A DNA stretch of 64,000 nucleotides from Rhizodiscina lignyota (Eukaryota > Ascomycota > Dothideomycetes > Aulographales > Rhizodiscinaceae): contig ML978131.1 of the NCBI GenBank assembly GCA_010015805.1, forward strand, positions 372,001 through 436,000, written 5' to 3'. The notes beneath the pieces are model-generated. The model ran no database searches and was not told where the DNA came from. It saw nothing but the letters and a program-made list of their open reading frames with translations. Positions 55,892 to 64,000 of the stretch are shown here, piece after piece (positions within the stretch are counted from its first letter, which is position 1; every line of letters begins with the position of its first letter). The position numbers and the translations under genes were made by a program.

Positions 55892-56665
55892 GGTCTGGCC
55901 TGTCTCACTTAAAGTTCTCGCAAGATCAAATCACTGATGGTTCATGTTTGTGCTATGCTGCTCCCTTCAGCTAAATTGACGCGTTTTCGAAGCAAAGTGG
56001 GTGTAAGGTAGACTGCTGAAGGCCGGAGAGAAAGCCGGACCAAACTGCTGTACGAACCTGAATCTTACGCAGCAAGTTCTCCAGGACACGGCTATGGAAG
56101 GCAATTCTGCCATACAAGTAGAAGAAGGCGCTTGACTCCTGGGTTTTGGCCCCATGGTTTGTTGTGGAGAGTAGCAAGGAAGCGAAGGAGCCGTTCTTCG
56201 GAAGCGATATGTTTCATTACATGTGGGAATTTCTGGAGCTTCCTTTGGAGTGATATTGCGTAACAGCCAGCTTCAGCATCGAAGTAAGAGCCATAGACTA
56301 GGCGTCCTTGAAATATTTAGTATAGCTGTGAAGTCTAAATTAAGAGAACTGACCAAAACGCATGTCGCTGCTCACATTGTGGGCAGCATGAGCTGAAGAT
56401 AACCAGTCCAGACTCAGACTCTCTCTCCAGACATATAAACGGAACGGGCCAGAGTTAGTATTAGGAGTTGTTCCTGTCTACGGCTCGATTATTGCGTCAT
56501 ATTCTCGCATGAACCTTTCATGTTAGTTGGGAACAGATATCGTTAAATTTGCGATCACGGAAGATCGCTTGTAAGCAAGCAAATGGCATGTCGTACTAAA
56601 GGTTTTAAGAGTCGATTTGCCTACGTGCTGGTGACTCGGGTCAGTTAGATTATTGTTAGATTATT

Positions 56666-56696
56666 GATTTTTACGCTAAATCCTAGCGTTAAAATT
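56666..56696. repeat. AT-rich hairpin
   Basis: ACGCTA and TAGCGT pair across a 5-nt loop and are extended by A/T pairs after one mismatch. It sits in a very AT-rich stretch (56640-56730), possibly an old mutated repeat remnant. Confidence 0.4.
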
Positions 56697-57061
56697 TTTA
56701 ATTTGTGAATTCTAAATAATTTTGCTGATAGAACGCCAGTGGTTGGCCCTCTGTCTCGAGCTTCCAAAGTGCAAAGTTGGACTGGTGGGGGTTCACGAGA
56801 CCCCCGAGGACACCTGCAAGAGCTGGAGCACAGTGCACTTTCATATCACTAATCGCGGACAACTGCCGCATTTCCATCCTTACAACGCGTCTTGCTTATG
56901 ATTGTATGGACGCGATCTGCAAGCCGAGGTGTCTCATCGAAGGGTGAAGATGGCCAACTATCGCGCAATTGATAACGGTGCCGTGTGAGAGGGGAACAAA
57001 ATGCACTTGGAGCTCTCTCTCTCACATTCAACATCGTTCCTCTCAAATTCAACCTGGAAGC

Positions 57062-58146
57062 ATGGGTACATCGAAGCAGGTAGCAGTGGTCGTTGGCGCC
57101 AGCCGTGGCATTGGCAGACAGGTTGCAATTGATCTTGCAAGGTGAGTATCAGCTTTGTCTATGCAAACCATCGGGCAGTGAGGGCTGATATGACACGCTC
57201 TGCAGAAACGGATATGCAGGTTAGCAGGCCATTGAACCCGCTCTATTAAGCATTCTTATCAAAGTCAAGTGGTCATCGCTGCGAAGAGCACGTCCGATGC
57301 TTCGAAAGTAGTCCCATTCCCTCCCGATCCCAACTCGCCGCAATCCACGATCAGTACTGTCGAGCGCGAGATTCGAGAAGCGGGCGGAGAGGCCACCGCC
57401 ATTCCAGTCGATACCCGTGATTTTGAGAGCGTGAAAAAGATGGTGGACGGCACCGTGAACGTGTATGGGAGGCTAGATGTGTTGGTCTACAACTCCGGTG
57501 CGATATGGTGGAGCTCAATAGAAGGCACGCCCATGAAGCGATTTCAGCTCATGCAGCGTGTCAATCCGGAAGGGCTGTATGGCACGATCCAAGCTGCGTT
57601 GCCACACTTCAAGAACAACAACTGGAAGGGCAGGATCATTGTCGTATCGCCGCCTATATACAGCCGTTTCTTCAGAGGCAAGACGGCGTATGCCATGGGT
57701 AAGGTTGGCATGTCTGTTCTCACGAAGGGTCTCGCTATGGATTTTGAGAGGCAAGGCCATACCGACATGGCGGTCACCAGTATCTGGCCTGCAGTAGTAC
57801 GTTTCACCCTTCGCCACGAGCCAGTCCAGGCTGACCCATACAGTCAATCCAATCTGGAGCTACCAGAGATCCATCCTACAGATCCGACTTGCGGAAGCCA
57901 ACGATATACTCTGATGCCATACTGGCGATGATCCGCGCTCCTACTAGCATGGTAAACGGCCAACTCGAGCTCGACGAGGATTTCCTTCGCAAAACTGGCG
58001 CGACAGACTTCTCCAAATACTCGGTTGTCCCTGGCAGCAACCCCCGCAGGATCATGCCGGCAAAGATGCCTGACCTGATCGTAGCGGAGCAGGATGATGA
58101 GGGCCGACGAATGGACAGCAATGCGACTAGGGCATCAAGAATGTAA
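57062..58146 (+). CDS. HSDL2-like short-chain dehydrogenase, 307 aa, with 14-nt microexon
   Basis: Exons are 57062-57141, 57206-57219 (14 nt), 57270-57796 and 57844-58146, all in phase. The microexon encodes NGYA, and splicing yields IDLARNGYAVVIAAKS, the expected beta strand after VVGASRGIGRQ. The protein has the hydroxysteroid-dehydrogenase-like-2 layout: an insert after the second strand (DASKVVPFPPDPNSPQSTIS), VYNSGAIWWSS in place of NNAG, IVVSPP with catalytic Ser and YAMGK with catalytic Tyr/Lys. The third splice joins WPAV to SIQSGATRDPSYRSDLRKPT. No SCP2 lipid-transfer domain is attached. HSDL2-type enzymes are often peroxisomal, but the C terminus here (RASRM) is not a clear PTS1. 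Substrate unknown. Confidence 0.85.
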
Positions 58147-58916
58147 GCGCGCGCTATTCTCAAGCATTCACAGACTTGGCTGCACGCCGTTCTTCCGAAA
58201 GGAAGCCTTTGGAAAGCAAATTGAGGCATCGCGCAATTAGGAGTGTTCAATATTCATTTCTGGACTATGTTTGAAGCCTGGACGCCTAACTGGTACGACG
58301 AGAGAATTGCCAACAGATCGTAGCCGTTGTAATAAACACGAAGCGTGTTTTTCCAGCCTCCTCTGGCTTGCGAAAAGAGGGTCCTCTGCCCCTTGCGAGA
58401 GGCGAAGTCTATACTAAGTTGGAGTGATGTGACTGCGTCCAGCCACCTCGACACCTCGGAGATTTCAGAGACGTCGAACAGTAACTCACATCGACTAAAA
58501 TCCAAATGCGAGCTCAATTGGATTGTATATTGTCATAGATTTATTTCCAATTCTCGAATCTCTCAATTTGGCATTCCAAGTTTGCTTTTTCATTGTCCTT
58601 CCGCACATTCCAGGCGCGTCCTTGGTGACGCTTAAGGCGCGTAAACAGTCCTCTTAGGGCCATTCCACAGGATTAAATGCAATAACAGGCGATTCACACC
58701 CTCATTTACACTCTTCAACTTCCAGACTCACTCCATCAATTGTGCATCGAACCTTTTACACTCGTTTGTACTTGTTTTTTTCTCCTGAGACACTCTTTTA
58801 AAAGTGTTGCATCGGTCTCAAGTCTATAACGAGAACAGATCATTCCCTTGTTGGAGTATCACAAAGTCAACAACTTCCCCTTGAATCGAGATTGATTTTA
58901 GGAGCGAGTCGCTACG
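58147..58916. other. Gap upstream of the PAN/Ser-rich protein gene
   Basis: No gene is seen. From about 58680 the sequence becomes CT-rich with short T-runs, consistent with promoter and leader of the gene starting at 58917. Confidence 0.4.
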
Positions 58917-61900
58917 ATGGGGAGGTTATCGGGCTTGCGGCTCGAACTTTTCCTCCTCTCCACTCTTCTCACGGTTTTCACAATTGCACAGGATTGTCCT
59001 GCGGGCGACTTTACGATATTCACCGCTTCCAATGCTTCGGCGACTGAGTACTGGATTGCTTGCGAACAAGAATTGAGTGGCGGTGGTATACAGATCGGTA
59101 CTTCATCAACATTCGCAGGCTGTCTCGACGACTGTGCGAACAATGTTGGTAATTTCAGCACGCCGTGCGATTCAGCGGTCTTTACTGGCGGCGCCTGTTA
59201 CGGCAAATCGGCATGGGGCACCAGCGATTATAACGCCGGCCACGAAATGGGATTGCAACTGCTCGAAGCCACTGAGGCTGCGCCCTGTACCGCCGCAAAT
59301 CAGGACCTGGCGGACAACGGGTACTTCGTCTACGGAACGACACAAATAACCAAGCGATACGTTCTCCAATGCTCTGCCCTCAGGCCCGGCTACAACATCG
59401 ACGGATCTGCGGTTTCTGTGGCCGATTTCCCCACCTGCATCCAGAATTGCGACCGCGATTATGCCGGTGGCTGCATTGGTGTGCAGTACGATCCTTCGAC
59501 ACTTACCTGCACTTACAAGTATGGCATGAACAATACTGCAAGTATACAGTTTGGTTCAACTATTTACTCTGCCTACTGCATCGACTGTGGCGTCGTCCCA
59601 GGAGCGGCAATAAGCCCGCCTGGAAGTAGCAGCGCTTCGAGCGTCGTTGCTTCTTCAGCTGCGGCTTCGAGTGACGTTGCATCCTCAGTGGAGGCGTCCT
59701 CGATTGTGGCCTCTTCACCTGCAGTCTCCTCCGATGTAGCTTCCTCCGTCGAAGCCTCTTCCGTCGTGGCTTCGTCTGCCGACATTTCTTCTCCCGCGGT
59801 ATCATCCGTTGAAGCTTCCTCTGCTGCTGCTTCGTCTGTTGAGGTGTCGTCTCCCGCAATCTCATCGCCTGCAGTTTCATCGGTTGAAGCTTCATCTGTC
59901 GCTGCGTCATCGGCTGAAATATCGTCTCCCGTAGTCTCCTCGGTCGAAGCTTCCTCTGCTGCTGCTTCATCTGCTGAGGTGTCGTCCCCCGCAGTCTCAT
60001 CGCCTGAGGTTTCGTCTGTTGCTGCTTCATCTGGAGAAGTATCATCTCCCGCAGTCTCATCGCCTGCAGTCTCATCAGTCCAGGCTTCTTCGGCTGGCGA
60101 GTCTTCTGTTGCGGCATCATCCTTAGAAGCTTCTTCTGCTGCCGCGTCCTCTGCTGGGGAGTCATCAGCCGCTCTATCTTCGCCAGCTATTTCCTCAGTT
60201 CCGGTATCCAGCCCAAGCGTAGCGGGCCAATCTTCAGTTGTTGCATCTCCATCAGTGCAGTCTTCGGCTGCAGTGTCGAGTGCAGCACAAGCATCGTCCG
60301 GAGCCGAATCACCATCTAGTGTGCAAGTATCATCAAATGCTGTCTCAAGTACGGCACCAAGCAGCTCTGCTTCCGCAGGATTAGCACCGGTATGTCCAGG
60401 CGGTGACGGCTCATCCTATACAAGCGAAGCGAGCGCAGATAACTATCTATTCGAATGCACAGGCTACCGTACTGGTTGGATCATCCAAGGTGCCCAGACC
60501 TATACGTCCGATCTCGGTAGCTGCGTCTACGCTTGCGACATTTACAACGGCTCGCAGCCTTGCGTTGCTGTATCTTATAATACGACATCAGGACGGTGCG
60601 TCCTTAAAGCTGGCATCAATACGCAATTCATCACATCCGATCGCGTCCAAGGTGCCTATTGCACAAACTGCAATGTCCAACCGGCGGCCCTTGATCCGGT
60701 TTGCACCAGCAGCAACAACTGGGCAGCAAATCAGACCCAATACACCTCACCGGCTGGCTCTGGCACCGCAGTGTTCGTTCTCGACTGCGAAACTGTCTAC
60801 TCCAACCAAGTCAGTCCTGCATCTGCCCAGGCGCAAGTCTTCGGGAATAATGCGTGCTTCACCAACGACCAAACCGTTGCATCTCTCACTGCTTGCATGG
60901 ATTTCTGTGCTGGTACTCAGGGATGCGTTGGCGCAAGCTGGATTTCAGGTGCCCAAGATTGTAACATCAAATGGTTGATCCCGGCGGGCTATCCACCGCA
61001 AGGGTGCTTCGTAACTCAAGCAGGGGCAGAGAGTGGACGTCTTATCGCGGGAGCAGCAAGTGGTCCTGCGGCAAGTTGCGTGAGCTCGATCGCTGGGGAA
61101 TCGTCGTCGGCTACTGTCGCATCAAGCGTTGCCGCGTCGAGTGCTGTTGTAGCAAGCCCTGCCGTTTCGAGCGCGGGTGCTGCTATATCAAGCGTAGAAG
61201 TTGTCTCTTCGGCAGGTGCTGGATCATCGACACCAGCCATATCATCAGAAGGCGTGTCCTCTGCACCGGTTCAGTCATCCGCTCCAGGTGGATCGTCCGC
61301 ACCAGCAGGCCAGTCCTCTGCTCCTGCAGGTCAATCGAGCGCACCGGGTGCAAGCTCAGCGCCAGCTCCCCCAAGCTCAGCACCAGCTGAAAGCTCGGCA
61401 CCAGCACCCCCAAGCTCAGCACCAGCTGAAAGCTCGGCACCAGCTCCTCCAAGTTCAGCACCAGCTCAGAGCTCTGCTCCAGTGGGTGCAAGCAGCGTAC
61501 CGCCAGCTCCATCATCGGCCCCGCCACCACCAAGTTCCGCGGTCGTGCTTCCTGTCAGCAGCAACGCTCCGCCTGTCAGTAGTGCTGCAGCTGGAGGAAG
61601 CTCTGCACCTGCAGCCCAATCTTCTGCACAACCACCACCTCAATCTTCTAATACTCCTCCTGCTCAGTCTTCCAGTGGAGCGCCAGCCCAATCTTCGAAT
61701 GCTGCACCAATTCAGTCTTCTGCGGCAGCTCCGTCCTCCGGTGCTCCACCAGCACAGTCATCTGTTGCCCCGCCGGCTCAATCCTCTGTTGCCGCGGCCT
61801 CGAGCGGTGGCGCACCACCAGCACAATCTTCCGCCGCTCCCCCAGTGTCTAGCGGCGCAGTTGGTGTATCGTCAGGTCCAGCTGCACCTTCTTCGAACGC

Positions 61901-63464
61901 TGCTCCTGTGAGCAGCAATGCAGCACCGCAAAGCAGCGCTTCGAGTGCGCCGGTTGCCGGTTCAAGTCCTCCAGCCGCAGTGTCGAGTGCGCCGGTTGCA
62001 CCATCTAGCGCTCAGGGTGGCATCTCCAGTGCACCTGCATCAGTGCCAGGCGCGAGTACTGTTGCTGTCAGTACGAATGGAGTGCCTTCAACGGAAGCAG
62101 CTGCAGCTTCGAGTCCCAGCGTCTCTGAAGGCCCTGCTACTCTTCCTACCATCACGCTCGTCACTTCGTCGACCACTCCATTCACTCCAACTACCCAGTC
62201 GCTTGCCGCAACCGATGTTTCGGCGGGACCCGGTGTTGCGGTCACCACGGGTGATAACGGCCAGGCTGTTGTGTAAGTATTTCTATCTCGAGCCCTCAGA
62301 TTGACACTAAAGTCCGCCACAGCTCGTTCGTTCCAGATCCTTCACAACCAACAGCCGAAGCTGTACAACCACTTCCTCCTATTCCAGCTCCCACAAACAG
62401 CGACCAGCCGCAGCCATATGTCATCAGTGGAACAATCACCCTTCCGCCGCTTAACGGGACAGGTAGTAAGGCTAAGCGCGATGAGCCCGAAGTGAAGGGC
62501 CGTGAGGTCCAAGTCGAGGGCAAGAAAGCGCAAGAAAATGTTCCTCGCTTTGTCCAGGATCGCAGACAGATTGCCGCGTTCCAGAGGATGATGATCAAAC
62601 GACAGGGTACAGCTTATGCTGGCTGCATCTTCCAGGTTCTAGCAGATGGCGTTCCTGTATACAACACATCTCTTGCTGGGCTTAGCGGCACTATCCCCTT
62701 CACGACTGACAATTTCACTCCGACTAATACTACGCTCATCACATATCGTGAGGTCTGCCCAGATGGCACTGCGCCGCCGGCTATTGGTCTCAGCGACCTC
62801 GCGCTCGTGACGTCTCCACCTCCTCCGCCACCGGTGGTATGTTCTCCCTTTGCGCATAGCGGTTGTAGATATCTAACATTGCCCCAGGTCTCTTCAAGCA
62901 TACCGGGAGCCTCTAGTATACCAGGCGTCATATCTGTGCCACCAGGCTCTATTGAATACATAACCGTCACGCAGCCTGGAAGCGTCATCACGGTCAATGG
63001 AACAATCACAATTACGCAGCCTGGAGCGACAATAGTGTCAACAGTGGCGGGTCCGACAGTCTTCGAGCCAACCACGGTTATCAGCACCTACGTTCTGACG
63101 CAGGTATCTACCGTGACGGTGACGACGACACAGATATCTGGCGCAGCAACTGTGACGGTGACGACTACCTCTGTTTCGACGTCCTACATTACTACCACGG
63201 CGTACGTTACAGGGATCCCACCAAGCTCCGGAGTTGGATACTCGATGGGAGGAGGTTCAATGGGTGGTGGTTCAATGGGTGGAGGCTCGATGGGCGGAGG
63301 CTCATATGGTCACTCTTATCCCCCAATAACGAGTCCAGCAGTATGCCCTGGTCCAAGAACAACAACTGGTATGTTTCATTTGATGACATGTCTTGAACTG
63401 AAATGAGCTAACGGGTTTGCTCTAGTTACCATTACACCTGTGGTTACGGTCTATCCACAATGAA
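58917..63464 (+). CDS. Large secreted PAN/apple-like, Ser-repeat cell-surface protein, 1462 aa
   Basis: Exons 58917-62272, 62323-62836, 62888-63368 and 63427-63464 join in phase. A signal peptide (about residues 1-24) is followed by two Cys-rich modules (CEQELSGGGIQ..., YVLQCSALRPGYNIDG...). A Ser/Ala/Val repeat tract follows, then two more PAN/apple-like modules (YLFECTGYRTGWIIQG..., FVLDCETVYSN...CMDFCAGTQGCVGASW). A long Ser/Ala/Pro repeat tract comes next. After the first intron, two Kex2-type sites (KAKR|DEPE and MIKR|QGTAYAGC) precede a folded segment with VYNTSLAGLSGTIPF, then Thr-rich beta-like repeats and four GGGSM units. There is no GPI tail. A mucin-like, O-mannosylated wall or extracellular-matrix protein is likely. 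The third exon boundary uses a stop-free 51-bp intron. Confidence 0.85.
59617..60378 (+). repeat. Ser/Ala/Val-rich coding repeat tract
   Basis: Imperfect tandem units encode VEASS, AAASS, EVSSPAVSS and similar, with SS or SSP every five residues or so. Copies vary in DNA sequence, with frequent TCTTCATCTGC-type cores. Such tracts are heavily O-mannosylated in fungal wall proteins and prone to length change. Confidence 0.8.
61082..62140 (+). repeat. Ser/Ala/Pro-rich coding repeat tract
   Basis: The first part encodes VASS/AVSS units. It is followed by near-identical APPSSAPAESSAPAPPSS units (61360-61470) whose DNA copies are almost identical over about 57 bp, suggesting recent expansion. Further APAQSS and SNAAP variants follow. 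Confidence 0.8.
63240..63310 (+). repeat. GGGSM coding repeat
   Basis: Four 15-bp units of the type ATGGGTGGTGGTTCA encode MGGGS repeats near the C terminus of the PAN/Ser-rich protein. They form a flexible linker-like segment. Confidence 0.85.
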
Positions 63465-64000
63465 GAATTTGATAAAGGTGAATGTAGGGCTTGACGTTGT
63501 ATTTCTGTTTGGGGATGGATTGGGGAGATGGTAAAAGTGTAATGAGCCAGCGATTGATGAAGATGGGCATGGCTGGATTTGAGTTCTCCCTCTACTTGCA
63601 TAGTTTGGAGATATTGGCGGTTTGGATTCGCGCATTTGTCGGATTAACGAGGGGAGCTATCGTAATTGTGATTGGGGCATAGTGTAATGCAGTATTGTTT
63701 ACTCCGTATAGCATCTGTGATTATGAGACTTCTCGCTGTATCCCCTTCCATGTTAATTCAGCCTTCACAATGGGCGTTCATCTCGTCGTTCACATGAAGC
63801 AACTCATACACGGGCACATGTGGTGGAGTTAAGCATCCCTGCAGAGAATCGCCGGCTGACTGGTCGAGCGGAACTGGCTTGGCGAGTGATTCGCGCTAGA
63901 GCTCGCCCTCCCTCCGCCGCCATCATTTGCATCTCGTCGCTTCTCCTCCTCAAGCAACACCGCGTGCACCAAATACACTCAAAAGCTTCGCGTCTTATCT
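63465..64000. other. Window edge downstream of the PAN/Ser-rich gene
   Basis: 3' flank of the preceding gene. The last 100 bp are CT-rich and could be the leader of a plus-strand gene beyond the window. No feature is supported. Confidence 0.4.

Larger units (their letters stand above)
55218..57061. other. Repeat-bearing intergenic region
   Basis: No gene is supported over 1.8 kb. It contains the foldback element at 55664-55891 and an AT-rich stretch with a hairpin at 56666-56696. Short minus-strand frames at about 55967-56177 look like chance. The right end holds the promoter of the HSDL2-like gene. Confidence 0.5.

Noticed and set aside
55967-56177. Two overlapping minus-strand frames of 62-68 codons
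   Set aside because: No recognisable domain, and located in a repeat-bearing gap.
24785-58146. Three short-chain dehydrogenases as a metabolic gene cluster
   Set aside because: They belong to different subfamilies, are 14-20 kb apart and are separated by housekeeping genes. No core synthase is present.

Overview
The window looks like nuclear DNA of a filamentous ascomycete (Pezizomycotina). Introns are mostly 45-70 bp with GTNNGT-type donors, intergenic gaps are about 0.3-2.5 kb, and the families are typical of such fungi: RTA1 transporter, Zn2Cys6 factor, HET domain, DUF7729, DUF3716 and a PAN/Ser-rich wall protein. Placement in Dothideomycetes is plausible from the overall flavour of the proteins, but it is inference only. 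I saw no tRNA, rRNA, CRISPR array, retroelement or autonomous transposon. One small foldback (MITE-like) element is visible near 55.7 kb.

Layout. 0.75-2.3 kb: a doubtful minus-strand gene and a conserved 96-residue orphan. 2.9-9.0 kb: a secreted metallo-beta-lactamase-fold hydrolase, a divergent RTA1 membrane protein and a convergent Zn2Cys6 regulator, which may form a small export/detoxification module. 9.7-23.6 kb: core cell biology, with tRNA exportin Los1, a Myb-like regulator with a 2.5 kb non-coding upstream region, a UBE2O-type giant ubiquitin-conjugating enzyme and a bZIP factor. 24.8-34.1 kb: accessory-looking genes, namely an SDR, a start-less fungal N-terminal-domain gene, a small DUF3716 zinc-binding-like protein, an unrecognised disordered protein and an aspartic protease with an unusual active site.

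35.4-42.5 kb: two conserved proteins of unknown function, the chaperonin subunit CCT3 and a dimeric alpha/beta-barrel (ABM-like) protein. 43.3-49.1 kb: a six-exon SDR with a GC-AG intron, an F-box-like protein and a DUF7729 surface protein. 51.0-55.2 kb: a probably myristoylated, cysteine-motif protein and a HET-domain gene whose frame is interrupted once. 55.2-57.1 kb: a repeat-bearing gap with the foldback element. 57.1-63.5 kb: an HSDL2-like SDR with a 14-nt microexon, and a 1462-residue secreted protein with PAN/apple-like modules, Ser/Ala/Pro repeats and Kex2 sites.

Gene structures were assembled by eye from frame continuity, splice consensus and remembered family sequence, with phases checked arithmetically. 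Most spans run from start to stop codon and include introns. The main exceptions are the doubtful 754-1220 gene, the start-less 25924-26875 gene, the frame-interrupted HET gene and the two open frames listed without splicing. Nothing here was tested with RNA or database searches.
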